Part shown: positions 24,745-32,572 of the stretch, in pieces
Position numbering within the stretch: the first letter of the stretch is position 1
Layout: the number at the start of each line of letters is the position of its first letter
DNA from: Anaerolineaceae bacterium
GTDB lineage: Bacteria; Chloroflexota; Anaerolineae; Anaerolineales; Anaerolineaceae
Reading direction: 5' to 3'
Length of the DNA: 64,000 nt
Assembly (NCBI GenBank): GCA_011620555.1
Contig: WOYY01000039.1
Coordinates: 26,985-90,984 of the forward strand
The notes under the pieces: generated by a model
The model's input: the letters and a program-made list of their open reading frames with translations, nothing else
Databases searched by the model: none
What the model was told of the DNA's origin: nothing
Translations under genes and position numbers: made by a program

Positions 24745-24770
24745 TCCCGGGAAGGCCATGCCTTCCCGGG
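24745..24770. repeat. Perfect inverted repeat between the SIMPL genes
   Basis: CCCGGGAAGGC and GCCTTCCCGGG (with flanking bases) form a strong hairpin around a short loop. No T-run follows on the minus strand, so it may protect mRNA ends or reduce readthrough rather than be a classic terminator. Confidence 0.7.
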
Positions 24771-24790
24771 GTTTAATTGGATTGGCTTGC

Positions 24791-25510
24791 TTAGTGCAAT
24801 TCGTAGGTCAGGCTGCATTCCATTGAGATGGTCAGCCTGCCGGCCGAGACGGGGACGGAGCTTTCTGCATAGACGCCGCCTTTGGCGTCATAGTAGGCTA
24901 TGGGGGTGATGCCGCCATAAACATTGATGTTCAGCAGGTCGCCCAGTTCAACGCCGGCTGCGTCCGCAATCTCCTGGGCCTTTTCCTTGGCATTTTGAAT
25001 GGCCAGCAGGCGGGCCTGGGCCACAGCTTCGTCGCGGTTTTCAACATCAAAGGTGATGCCATTGATGTTGTTTGCGCCGGCATCAACCACGGCCGAGAGC
25101 ACATCGCCCAGCGAGGACAGATCCCGAACGATCACGGTCATGGTGTTATCGACCACGAAATAGCGGCTTTGGACCTGGCCGGTCATCGGGTCATAGCGGT
25201 CGGCGGGGTAGACATTGAAGTTTGATGTCTGGATATCCTTCTCTTCCACGCCGAGGTCTTTCAGGATGCTGGCGATGGCATTGGCCTGAGCCGTGTTTTC
25301 ACTCAGCGCATCGTTCACCAGGTCGGCTTCCGTGTGGACGCCAATATTGATGCTGGCGATATCCGGTACGAGGGTCACCTGGCCGGTCCCGCTGACGGTC
25401 ATTGAACGGTAGGGTTTGCTTTCCACCGCGGAGGTCGCTGCAGTGGAACAGGAGGACAGCAGGCCGACGACCAGCAGACTGACGAGAATAAGGGTGAGTT
25501 TCTTTTGCAT
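24791..25510 (-). CDS. SIMPL-domain (DUF541) lipoprotein, upstream paralogue
   Basis: This 239-residue protein has a lipoprotein signal ending in LSSC (Cys21) and a SIMPL domain with VSGTGQVTLVPDIASINIGV (about 39-58), LKDLGVEEKDIQTSNFNVYP and the same middle block DNTMTVIVRDLSSLGDVLS as its neighbour. It is clearly a tandem duplicate of the gene at 23975. AGGATC precedes the ATG. Confidence 0.88.
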   Translation of the reverse strand: MQKKLTLILVSLLVVGLLSSCSTAATSAVESKPYRSMTVSGTGQVTLVPDIASINIGVHTEADLVNDALSENTAQANAIASILKDLGVEEKDIQTSNFNVYPADRYDPMTGQVQSRYFVVDNTMTVIVRDLSSLGDVLSAVVDAGANNINGITFDVENRDEAVAQARLLAIQNAKEKAQEIADAAGVELGDLLNINVYGGITPIAYYDAKGGVYAESSVPVSAGRLTISMECSLTYELH

Positions 25511-25764
25511 TTTATCGATCCTCCAAAACAGTGATAGATAATTCTATTTTGATCTTGTATGCTATGGACGCAGGCGGGAGGGGAAAAGTTCCAGATGCGA
25601 TGAAATTGATTTTAATCGGTTCCAGGGGTTTTTCTGGGCAATTCCGGCGTAAAATCCCTTTCGGATGGAGTGATAAATGTCACAGGGAACCCAGATGGCC
25701 TTACCATTGACGGGTTTTCGATTCTCGGATAAGGTTAAGCATATTAAACGATTGTGGAGCAGGC

Positions 25765-25896
25765 ATGTTCTTCATTCAGCAACAACTGAGCGAAAAACCA
25801 TGCGGGCACTGGGCCGAGGTGCCCGCTTATTTATTTAAGGATTGGCCGCTCTGGCTGAAGACAATCGCAGTAAAATCTCACCCTCACCAAAACTAA
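25765..25896 (+). CDS. Possible 43-codon leader ORF before glutamate dehydrogenase
   Basis: ATG at 25765 follows GGAG and encodes MFFIQQQLSEKPCGHW and on to a TAA 16 bases before the gdhA start. It begins with three consecutive glutamine codons, and a terminator-like hairpin lies inside it. This looks like an attenuation leader, though the hairpin could simply be a chance terminator and the frame may not be translated. Confidence 0.3.
   Translation: MFFIQQQLSEKPCGHWAEVPAYLFKDWPLWLKTIAVKSHPHQN
25802..25836 (+). terminator. Terminator-like hairpin in the gdhA leader
   Basis: GCGGGCAC pairs perfectly with GTGCCCGC, followed by TTATTTATTT. It lies 76 bases before the glutamate dehydrogenase start, with no plus-strand gene upstream that it would need to end. 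Confidence 0.6.
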
Positions 25897-25911
25897 TCAA
25901 TAGGAGAGACT

Positions 25912-27198
25912 ATGACAGAAACAACCAACGCATTTGCAATGGCCCAGCAGCAGTTTGATCATGTTGCTGATTTGTTGGGCCTCGATCATCAGGTCCGCGA
26001 AATGCTGCGCTGGCCGATGCGCGAATATCACCTGCGCATCCCGGTCAGAATGGACGATGGCAGCATCCGGGTGCTCCAGGGCTTCCGTGTGCAGCACAAT
26101 GATGCCCGCGGGCCAAACAAGGGCGGCTTGCGTTTTCACCCGGCGGAAACGGTTGACACCGTCCGCGCCCTGGCGATGTGGATGACCTGGAAATGCGCCG
26201 TAGCGGATATCCCCCTCGGCGGCGGGAAGGGCGGGGTCGTGATTGACCCGGCCACCCTGTCGGTCGATGAGAAGGAGCGCCTGTGCCGGAGTTTCATTGG
26301 TTCTCTGTGGCGGGTGATTGGCCCCCGCCAGGACGTGCCCGCCCCAGATGTTGGCACCACGCCCCAGATGATGGGCTGGATGATGGATGAATATTCCCGG
26401 ATCACCGGCCAATATACCCCTGGCGTGATCACCGGTAAACCGGTTGGCGGCGGCGGTTCGCTGGGCCGGACGGAAGCCACAGGCTTCGGCGTGACCTACA
26501 ACGTGCGTGAGGCGATGCAACGCCTGAAAATCGATTCCACCAAATCGGTCGCGGCGATCCAGGGCTTTGGCAATGTGGCGCAGTACGCGGCCAAGGGTTT
26601 CATCAATCACCTGGGCGGCAAAGTCATCTGCGTCAGCTATTGGGACCGGGAAGACCGCACCTCCTACACCGTCAGCAAGGAAGACGGGATTGACCCCGAT
26701 TTCCTGATGAGCATCACCGACCAATACGGCAGCATCAACAAGGATGAGGCGACCAAGGCTGGTTATGTGATCGAATCGGGCGATGCCTGGATCAGCAAAG
26801 AAGCGGACGTGCTCATTCCCGCGGCCCTCGAAGGCCAAGTGAATGCTGAGACCGTCAAGAATGTGCATGACCGGGTGAAGATCGTGGCCGAAGGCGCCAA
26901 CGGCCCCACCACGCCGGAAGCGGATGAGCTCTTCAAAGACCGCAATGTCTTCGTGATCCCCGATTTCCTCTGCAACTCCGGCGGCGTGACCACCTCTTAC
27001 TTCGAGAGCGTCCAGAATGATATGAACTTCTACTGGACCAAGAAGGAAGTGCTGGAGCGGCTGGATGACAAGATGACCCAGGCTTTCAAGGATGTCTATG
27101 AGATGTCCACCAGCCAGCAGGTCTTCATGCGCGATGCGGCCTATATGGTGGCGATCAACCGGGTGGTCAAGGCGATGGAACTGCGCGGCTGGCTTTAG
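25912..27198 (+). CDS. gdhA: Glutamate dehydrogenase (Glu/Leu/Phe/Val dehydrogenase family)
   Basis: This 428-residue enzyme interconverts glutamate and 2-oxoglutarate plus ammonia with NAD(P). The catalytic region RGPNKGGLRFHP contains Lys70; MTWKCAVADIPLGGGKGG holds Lys94 and Lys106; the Rossmann motif is QGFGNVAQYAA (about 215-225). Length and motifs fit the hexameric bacterial/archaeal type. AGGAGAG stands before the ATG. The 5' leader has a hairpin with a T-rich tail and a small glutamine-rich ORF, so nitrogen-linked attenuation is conceivable. A strong terminator follows. Confidence 0.93.
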   Translation: MTETTNAFAMAQQQFDHVADLLGLDHQVREMLRWPMREYHLRIPVRMDDGSIRVLQGFRVQHNDARGPNKGGLRFHPAETVDTVRALAMWMTWKCAVADIPLGGGKGGVVIDPATLSVDEKERLCRSFIGSLWRVIGPRQDVPAPDVGTTPQMMGWMMDEYSRITGQYTPGVITGKPVGGGGSLGRTEATGFGVTYNVREAMQRLKIDSTKSVAAIQGFGNVAQYAAKGFINHLGGKVICVSYWDREDRTSYTVSKEDGIDPDFLMSITDQYGSINKDEATKAGYVIESGDAWISKEADVLIPAALEGQVNAETVKNVHDRVKIVAEGANGPTTPEADELFKDRNVFVIPDFLCNSGGVTTSYFESVQNDMNFYWTKKEVLERLDDKMTQAFKDVYEMSTSQQVFMRDAAYMVAINRVVKAMELRGWL

Positions 27199-27220
27199 AC
27201 CCTGCATTCAACGAATAAGG

Positions 27221-27256
27221 AACCCCTCAACCAAAGTTACGGTTGGGGGGTTTTTG
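27221..27256 (+). terminator. Rho-independent terminator after gdhA
   Basis: AACCCCTCAACC pairs with GGTTGGGGGGTT around AAAGTTAC and is followed by T residues. Confidence 0.9.
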
Positions 27257-27698
27257 GTTTTGTTACGCTGGAAGCCTGTCCAGCGGAGATCTAAAATTAT
27301 GTTTGTATCCCGTACCCTGCGCGGCGCATGACCCATAACTGACAAAATACCCCAATGAATTATCTGTTTGCCGTTATCTTTCCGCAGCGGCGGCCCTGCC
27401 CGCCTCTGAAAAGAGCCGTGGCCGCCCAAGTTTCAACTTGTCTTTTCTCTGGCACATGCGCTGCGCGGCACGTAACTTGCCGTGTGGGGGGGTCGGCGAC
27501 CCACCAAAAGCAGAATAAGATCGGAAGATCAGGTCAGCGTGACCCACACTGAAGAGACAAGACACAAAGTCTACTTTTAAGCCTACCCGCGGAGAGCAGC
27601 CACGAGGTTCCTGAATGGGGATGGGTAAGCCGAGGTAGATTGCTTCCTGCTTCGTTTGACTTCGGGAGTCCGGTCGCTTTGCTCGCAATGGCAGGGGT
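27257..27698. other. Intergenic region without a recognisable gene
   Basis: About 440 bases between convergent genes. There is a small hairpin CGCTGGA-TCCAGCG near 27270, a GC-rich stretch, and near 27640-27690 a phrase ending GTCGCTTTGCTCGCAATGGC that resembles dispersed intergenic repeats of many genomes. The element GCGCGGCACGT here recurs near 47985. No RNA gene was identified. Confidence 0.5.
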
Positions 27699-28217
27699 TC
27701 AGAGTTTCAGCTGCTGGTCGCAGACCGCCCGGTAGCCGCAGCCGGAACAACGGCGGGGGTTGGCGTGCGATCGCTCGGGCGGCGTCCTGCGGCGGGTTTC
27801 GGCGCGGATCGCTTCAACCAGGGTGAACAGTTCCTCCCGCAGTTCAGGCGTGTAATCGACCTCGAAGGTTTCCCTGGGATAGCTCAGCAGACCGTGGGGC
27901 GGCGTCTGGCCGGTGGTGGCCTCCACCAGATAGCAATAGGCGGCCAACTGCAGGATGTGCGAGTCATAAGGGGCGTCCGGCGTCCGGCCGGATTTGATCT
28001 CGACCGGCACAGGCGTGCCGTTCACGTAAACGAGGTAATCCGGCTTGCCGGCCAGACCCAGTTTGGGGTCATAGAGCGCCTGTTGGTTGGGCTGCCACTG
28101 GCCCACGTCGCTGTAGCTGATCCGCCCCGCGGGCAGACCCGCCTGGCTGCGCTGACGGTTCGACAGCCAAAGGAAAAGCAACGCCGCAGCGATCAGGGCA
28201 AGCGCAAGCCAGATCAT
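27699..28217 (-). CDS. Membrane-anchored Cas4-like PD-(D/E)XK nuclease, catalytic half
   Basis: This 172-residue protein has one N-terminal membrane helix (1-19), then a PD-(D/E)XK core: GKPDYL with Asp60, VEIKSG with Glu73 and Lys75, and the QLAAYCYLVEA helix. The C-terminus CSGCGYRAVC (Cys157, Cys160, Cys166) would bind an iron-sulphur cluster with the single cysteine of the upstream ORF, as in Cas4. Together the two ORFs make one Cas4-like protein with a membrane hairpin in the middle. They overlap by ATGA, so translation is coupled. No CRISPR array or cas gene is nearby. Role probably in DNA processing; unproven. Confidence 0.75.
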   Translation of the reverse strand: MIWLALALIAAALLFLWLSNRQRSQAGLPAGRISYSDVGQWQPNQQALYDPKLGLAGKPDYLVYVNGTPVPVEIKSGRTPDAPYDSHILQLAAYCYLVEATTGQTPPHGLLSYPRETFEVDYTPELREELFTLVEAIRAETRRRTPPERSHANPRRCSGCGYRAVCDQQLKL

Positions 28218-28456
28218 GAGCCAAAAATGGAGAGGGTGAGAACAAGGGTCAGGATGACAATGCCCGCCAGCAGCAGCGCCCAGCCCAGAAAGCGAAACCC
28301 GCCAGCGATGAACACCTTGCGGCCGTGCAGGGTGTGGTGGCGGGTTCCGGCGGCCAAGGCTTCCTGGTTGCCGGATTCGACCCCCTCTTTTCGGTACCAC
28401 CAGGCCCGCCGGCAATAGAGATAGGCGCCCAGGTCGGATGCGTTAATCGTCTTCAT
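28214..28456 (-). CDS. Cas4-like nuclease, N-terminal half with membrane helix
   Basis: This 80-residue ORF begins MKTINASDLGAYLYCRRAWW, the typical Cas4/DUF83 N-terminus with the first cluster cysteine (Cys15), continues AALAAGTRHHTLHGR-like sequence and ends in a membrane helix (about 52-78). The catalytic half follows in another frame starting on the overlapping ATGA. A single-base change would join them, so this is either a real split protein, a frameshift mutation or a sequence error. Its start lies within the last codons of the translin gene (14-base overlap). Confidence 0.65.
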   Translation of the reverse strand: MKTINASDLGAYLYCRRAWWYRKEGVESGNQEALAAGTRHHTLHGRKVFIAGGFRFLGWALLLAGIVILTLVLTLSIFGS

Positions 28457-29099
28457 GGGATTCTTGCATTTCAGAGAGCTGCGCTGAAAGGTCCAGAATC
28501 GTTTTTTCAAGTTCCTGCTGGCGGTAGCTGATGGTGATATCGGCCTGGGTCCGTTCGATGATGCTGCGGGCGATGTCGGTCCGGCGGCGGAGGCCGTAGG
28601 TGAGCGCATCGGGGAAGTCCATGGTGACCAGCTGGGCATAGATATCGTCCATCACATTCATCAGGCGTTCCACTTCAGGCGAGTGTCCGTCCCGGATGAT
28701 GTCCATGATCCGGCGGCGCAGTTCTCCGACCACCTCGGAGAGGCCGTTTAGGTAAGTCGCATATTCCACCTGGAGGTCTTGCGGGCTGGGCCATTCCTGG
28801 TTCAGGATGGCCGCCACGGTCACATGCGCCTCACAATATTCCTTGAGCGCGTCCTGGGCATAGCCGGAGAAGTACAGGTCTGGGTCGCCGGCGAGGCTTT
28901 CCCGGATGGAGGTGGCGAGTTTGTCGGCTTCGGCCAGATGTTCCCGGGCCGTCTTGGCGTCTTCCCGGTGGATGGCGCGGATGGCATGGGCGGCATGGCG
29001 GGTCAGCACCCGGCTTTGCGCCAGGGCCTGATCCCGGATGGTGTTCTTCCGTTCAAAGGAATCTCGGATCTGGTCGGCAAGTTTTTCGATATCAACCAT
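28443..29099 (-). CDS. Translin-family nucleic-acid-binding protein
   Basis: This 218-residue, all-helical protein matches translin: RDQALAQSRVLTRHAAHAIRAIHRED (about 23-48), ALKEYCEAHVTVAAIL (about 84-99), YATYLNGLSEVVGELRRR (about 112-129) and DFPDALTYGLRRRTDIARSIIERTQAD. Eukaryotic translin forms octamers with TRAX that bind single-stranded nucleic acid and cleave RNA; bacterial homologues are little studied. The ATG at 29099 has GGAG eight bases upstream and overlaps the DUF3467 gene by eight bases. The operon context (ssb, Cas4-like nuclease) supports a role in handling single-stranded nucleic acid. Confidence 0.85.
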   Translation of the reverse strand: MVDIEKLADQIRDSFERKNTIRDQALAQSRVLTRHAAHAIRAIHREDAKTAREHLAEADKLATSIRESLAGDPDLYFSGYAQDALKEYCEAHVTVAAILNQEWPSPQDLQVEYATYLNGLSEVVGELRRRIMDIIRDGHSPEVERLMNVMDDIYAQLVTMDFPDALTYGLRRRTDIARSIIERTQADITISYRQQELEKTILDLSAQLSEMQESHEDD

Positions 29100-29403
29100 T
29101 GGGTTTCTCCGGGTCATCGGGTTTAAAGAGTTCATCTGCCAGCGTGTGACTGCCGGGCAGGTTGATTGATCCGAATTTGTTTTCGTAGCGTTTGACGTTC
29201 TCGTTCATGGCACCCAGGAACAGCTTGGCGGCGGTGGGGGACATCACGATGCGGGAGTTGACGGTGGGTTCCTTGATGCCGGGCAGCAGCAGGGAGAAAT
29301 CCATCACAAATTCAGCCGCGGTATGAGAGATCCGGACGAAATTGACATATTGCGCTTCCAGGTCGTCCGGAAGGATAAAATTGGGGATGGGACTGGGCAT
29401 CAT
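29092..29403 (-). CDS. DUF3467 protein
   Basis: This 103-residue protein shows the DUF3467 pattern: YVNFVRISHTAAEFVMDF (about 19-36), VNSRIVMSPTAAKLFLGAM (about 48-66) and a YENKFGSI end. The family is common in bacteria and archaea and of unknown function, often beside nucleic-acid genes. Here it stands ten bases after ssb and overlaps the translin gene, so it is the second gene of the operon. Confidence 0.8.
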   Translation of the reverse strand: MMPSPIPNFILPDDLEAQYVNFVRISHTAAEFVMDFSLLLPGIKEPTVNSRIVMSPTAAKLFLGAMNENVKRYENKFGSINLPGSHTLADELFKPDDPEKPNG

Positions 29404-29412
29404 GGCTCCATT

Positions 29413-29835
29413 CTAGAAGGGGATGTCGTCTTCTTCAACGCCCCCCGCGGCATCACCCAGGTCCTGCTCGTAATTGCTGCCTTCGCCCCGCCCGGTTGGC
29501 AGGAAGCGGACATTGATGGCGTTCACTTCAAAGGAGGCCCCGCTGGTGCCGTCGTTGCGGGTGTAGACCCGCGGTCCGCCGGTTTGGGGGTCGGGCCGCA
29601 GGCGGCCGATCACCAGCACGGGGCGGCCTTTGCTGAGATATTGGTTGCAGGCTTCAGCCTGTGCGCCCCAAACGGACACCCGGAACCAGGTGGTCTCATC
29701 AACCTTTTGGCCGGCGTTGGTGGTGTAGGAGCGTGAAGCGGCAACGGGAAAACTGGTGACAGCCTGGCCGCTGGGGGTGAACCGCATGACCGGGTCGTTG
29801 CCGAGGTATCCGACGATGGTTAGTTGTTGAAACAT
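29413..29835 (-). CDS. ssb: Single-stranded DNA-binding protein
   Basis: This 140-residue protein has an OB-fold (about 1-108: QQLTIVGYLGNDPVMRFTPSG, TTWFRVSVWGAQAEACNQYLSKG, VLVIGRL) and the acidic C-terminal tip EEDDIPF that recruits partner proteins. It coats single-stranded DNA in replication and repair. It is the first gene of a run with DUF3467, translin and a Cas4-like nuclease; it is not beside rpsF/rpsR, so it may be a dedicated or second SSB. AAAGGGAGAG precedes the ATG. Confidence 0.93.
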   Translation of the reverse strand: MFQQLTIVGYLGNDPVMRFTPSGQAVTSFPVAASRSYTTNAGQKVDETTWFRVSVWGAQAEACNQYLSKGRPVLVIGRLRPDPQTGGPRVYTRNDGTSGASFEVNAINVRFLPTGRGEGSNYEQDLGDAAGGVEEDDIPF

Positions 29836-29871
29836 ATCTCTCCCTTTCCTTTGCTAATGAGGACTTTTAAC

Positions 29872-30798
29872 TTATTTTACTTCATTTCCGCTGGCGTCCC
29901 ACCAGTTTGCTGAGTACCAGCGCAGGTATTCCCCCAGGTGGGAGGACCAGTAGGCTTCTGTGTGGCCGCCATTGAGCAGGTACCATTCGTGCGGGATGCC
30001 GTTCTCATCCAACAGGTTCGCAAAATCTTCAGCCGTTTGCCATTCCTGGTCGTTCCGGCCAATGTCAATGAAGAACAGTGGCAGGTCTTCATCGGCGAGG
30101 CCCATCCAGCTATGGAGTCGGCCCCCATCCGCTTCAAAGAGCGGCAGGCTGTGTGCGCCGACTCGTGTGAAAAGCTCGTAATGCTCAAAACCGAGGTGCA
30201 GTGCCCAGGCCGCCCCGCGGGAGACGCCCGCGATGGCCCGGTAGGCCTTCTCAGGCAGGGTTTGGTACTGTAAGTCCACCCCCGGGATCAATTCATTGAC
30301 CAGAGCGTTTCCGAATTGGGAGACCTGCGGCGGGGTGAAGGGCGATTCCAGCGGCATCACGGCAATGAAGGGTGGGATTTCACCCGCGGCGATCAGCTCG
30401 TTCAGCGTCGGAACCAGCCCCAGCCGCTGCCATTGGTCCTGCCGGTAGGAAAGGCCATGCAACAGATAAACCACGGGGTAGCGGCTTTCAGAGTCGGTGT
30501 CATAGCAAGGCGGCAGGTAGACGTCATAGAACAGGTCCCCTTCCAGCGCTGCACTGTACATGGATTCATTTGAGAGGGTCCCGCCCATTGCGAGGCAATC
30601 CGGGGTGGGGGTAGGCTGAGCCAATTCGTTGGCCTCCGGGGTGGGCGTATTCAGGGCAGCCTCCGCCCGGTCGGAGGTCTCCGTTGGGGCGGCTGATGAC
30701 GGCGCGGCCTGGGGCTGACAGGCCCCCAGCAGGAGCGCCAGCAGCGCCAATAGGCTGGCGAGCGGAGGGGAGGGGTGCGCTGCTTGACGTCTGGTCAT
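29872..30798 (-). CDS. Lipoprotein alpha/beta-hydrolase (esterase D-like)
   Basis: This 308-residue protein has a lipoprotein signal ending in LLGAC (Cys27), a Thr/Pro-rich linker, and an alpha/beta hydrolase of the putative-esterase family: VVYLLHGLSYRQ near the oxyanion hole, nucleophile elbow GVSRG, FIDIGRND with the acid Asp and GGHTEAYW with the catalytic His. It likely cleaves esters at the cell surface. The ATG at 30798 lies seven bases past a TATAAT box on the minus strand, so the mRNA is probably leaderless. It is divergent from tRNA-Pro. Confidence 0.85.
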   Translation of the reverse strand: MTRRQAAHPSPPLASLLALLALLLGACQPQAAPSSAAPTETSDRAEAALNTPTPEANELAQPTPTPDCLAMGGTLSNESMYSAALEGDLFYDVYLPPCYDTDSESRYPVVYLLHGLSYRQDQWQRLGLVPTLNELIAAGEIPPFIAVMPLESPFTPPQVSQFGNALVNELIPGVDLQYQTLPEKAYRAIAGVSRGAAWALHLGFEHYELFTRVGAHSLPLFEADGGRLHSWMGLADEDLPLFFIDIGRNDQEWQTAEDFANLLDENGIPHEWYLLNGGHTEAYWSSHLGEYLRWYSANWWDASGNEVK

Positions 30799-30813
30799 GG
30801 TTCGGATTATACT
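30784..30813 (+). promoter_or_regulatory. tRNA promoter overlapping a divergent promoter
   Basis: Plus strand: TTGACG (30784-30789), 18-base spacer, TATACT (30808-30813), about ten bases before tRNA-Pro. Minus strand: TATAAT at 30811-30806 for the esterase. The two -10 boxes overlap, and the esterase start codon lies within the tRNA promoter spacer, so the two units should compete for polymerase. Confidence 0.6.
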
Positions 30814-30822
30814 CTTATCTGC

Positions 30823-30896
30823 CGGGGTGTAGCGCAGTCGGCCAGCGCGCCGCGTTTGGGACGCGGAGGTCGGCGGTTCAAGTCCGCCCACCCCGA
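30823..30896 (+). tRNA. tRNA-Pro (anticodon TGG)
   Basis: The 74-base sequence folds as a cloverleaf: acceptor stem CGGGGTG/CACCCCG, anticodon stem CCGCG/CGCGG with loop TTTGGGA giving anticodon TGG, and T-arm GGCGG-TTCAAGT-CCGCC. The discriminator base is A, and CCA is not encoded. It reads proline CCA codons and, with wobble, the rest of the box. Confidence 0.95.
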
Positions 30897-30977
30897 CTCG
30901 ATTGAAGAATGGGAAGGTGAGCGAGAATTTTGGTGCGTTCTCCTTGCCATTTTTTGTACCATTGATGGTTCAAAATC

Positions 30978-31727
30978 ATGGGTGATAGCGTGACCAAGCC
31001 ATTCCTCTCCATCATCATTCCCGCTCATAATGAAGCCAACCGGCTGCCGCCCTCGTTGGAGAAAATTGACGCGTTTCTGGCAGGCCAGACTTTCACCTCT
31101 GAAGTGATTGTGGTGGAAAACGGCAGTTCGGATGGCACGCTGAGGGTCGCTGAATCTTTCAAAACGAGGATGCCCACCCTGAACGTGATCCATGAGGACC
31201 GGCGCGGGAAGGGGCTGGCCGTCAAACGCGGGATGCTCGAGGCGACCGGTGAGTATCGTTTCTTCTGCGATGCCGATCTCTCCATGCCGATTGAACAGGT
31301 CATTCGCTTCCTGCCACCCCAGCTGGAGTCGCCGGAGGTCGTGATCGGCTCCCGGGAGGTCGCCGGATCGCGCCGGATTGATGAACCCGGTTACCGCCAT
31401 CTGGTCGGGCGGGTGTTCAACACGATGGTGCGCTGGATGGTCCTGCCCGGGCTGCAGGACACCCAATGCGGCTTCAAGTGCTTCCGCGGGGAGATCGCCG
31501 AGGAGGTGTTCCCCCTCCAGACGCTGACCGGCATGTCCTTTGATGCCGAGGTCCTGTTCATCGCCCGCAAGCTGGGCTACAGGATCACGGAAGTGCCAAT
31601 TGACTGGACTTTCAACGCGGACAGCCGGGTGCGGCTTGTGCAGGATTCGCTGCGGATGGCTTTTGACCTGCTGGAAATCCGCTTGAAATCCGCCCGGGGA
31701 CGGTATGACACCCAGAGCGAAATTTGA
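30978..31727 (+). CDS. GT2 glycosyltransferase, dolichyl/undecaprenyl-phosphate glucosyltransferase-like
   Basis: This 249-residue protein is a family 2 glycosyltransferase: FLSIIIPAHNEANRL at the N-terminus, VVENGSSDGT, the metal-binding FCDADLSMP (Asp98, Asp100), and QCGFKCFRGE and EVLFIARK near the acceptor site. This set is typical of ALG5/DPM1-like enzymes that transfer sugar from UDP or GDP to a polyprenyl phosphate at the membrane. No membrane helix is present. It overlaps the RNase HII gene by 23 bases. Confidence 0.88.
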   Translation: MGDSVTKPFLSIIIPAHNEANRLPPSLEKIDAFLAGQTFTSEVIVVENGSSDGTLRVAESFKTRMPTLNVIHEDRRGKGLAVKRGMLEATGEYRFFCDADLSMPIEQVIRFLPPQLESPEVVIGSREVAGSRRIDEPGYRHLVGRVFNTMVRWMVLPGLQDTQCGFKCFRGEIAEEVFPLQTLTGMSFDAEVLFIARKLGYRITEVPIDWTFNADSRVRLVQDSLRMAFDLLEIRLKSARGRYDTQSEI

Positions 31728-32373
31728 TCTTTCCCTGATCCCGGCCCGGCCGGACCTCCAATTTGAACAGGCCCTCTGGGCCCAAGGCCTGCGCCAGGTT
31801 GCCGGCGTGGATGAGGCCGGCCGCGGCGCTCTGCTGGGGCCGGTGGCCGCGGGCGTGGTGGTGCTGCCCGCGGACTGCCCTGACCTGCTGGGCCGTCTGC
31901 AAGGAGTCCGCGATTCCAAAGAGATGACCCCTGCGGCGCGGGAGCATTGGGCGGTGCAGATCAAAGCCATCGCCACAGCCTGGGCGGTGGGTTACGCCGC
32001 CGCAAGCGAGATCGACCAGCTGGGGATTGCGCCTGCCACCCGCCTGGCCGCCTGCCGCGCCCTGGCGCAGTTGAGCGTGCCAGCCGAGCATCTCTTGATC
32101 GACTATATCCGGCTGCCGGAAGTGGATACCCCCCAAACCTCGCTGATCAAGGGCGATGCCCGCTCGCTGACGATCGCCGCAGCCTCCGTGCTGGCCAAAA
32201 CCGGCCGGGATGCGCTCCTGGTGGGAATGGACCGCGAATATCCGGGATATGGCCTGGTGCAGAACAAAGGCTATGGGACCGTTGCGCATCGGGCCGCGAT
32301 CGCGAGCCTGGGCCCTTGCCGCCAGCACCGGCATTCCTTCGCACCGATCCGGGTGGAGGGGGAAGAGCGTTAG
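31705..32373 (+). CDS. rnhB: Ribonuclease HII
   Basis: This 222-residue enzyme removes ribonucleotides from RNA-DNA hybrids. The signature VAGVDEAGRGALLGP holds the catalytic Asp36 and Glu37; RDSKEM, the DYIRLPE segment and KGDARSLTIAAASVLAKTGRD carry the remaining conserved residues. It shares 23 bases with the upstream glycosyltransferase gene, so an operon is likely. About 200 bases of AT-richer, repeat-like DNA follow. Confidence 0.93.
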   Translation: MTPRAKFDLSLIPARPDLQFEQALWAQGLRQVAGVDEAGRGALLGPVAAGVVVLPADCPDLLGRLQGVRDSKEMTPAAREHWAVQIKAIATAWAVGYAAASEIDQLGIAPATRLAACRALAQLSVPAEHLLIDYIRLPEVDTPQTSLIKGDARSLTIAAASVLAKTGRDALLVGMDREYPGYGLVQNKGYGTVAHRAAIASLGPCRQHRHSFAPIRVEGEER

Positions 32374-32572
32374 GAAGTAGGTATCAGGTATGGGTAATAA
32401 TAGGTAATTGGAAATGGGTGGTCGTGGGGAGATGCCTTTGGCAGATTTGCATCAATCCGCATTCTTGTAGATTTGAGATTGTTTTGTCGCAATGACAAGA
32501 AATGTTTTGGATCGTGAATTTGAACTTTCAGAATCGTATTTTGATTTTGCCAACATCCATCAAGGCTGCACC

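Noticed and set aside
25897..27207. 436-codon open frame on the minus strand
   Set aside because: It is antisense to glutamate dehydrogenase.
27257..27698. Structural RNA gene (for example SRP or 6S RNA)
   Set aside because: Only short hairpins are present and none of the conserved RNA cores could be recognised.
27699..28456. CRISPR adaptation module because of the Cas4-like gene
   Set aside because: There is no Cas1, Cas2, effector gene or repeat array in the window; solo Cas4-like genes are common.
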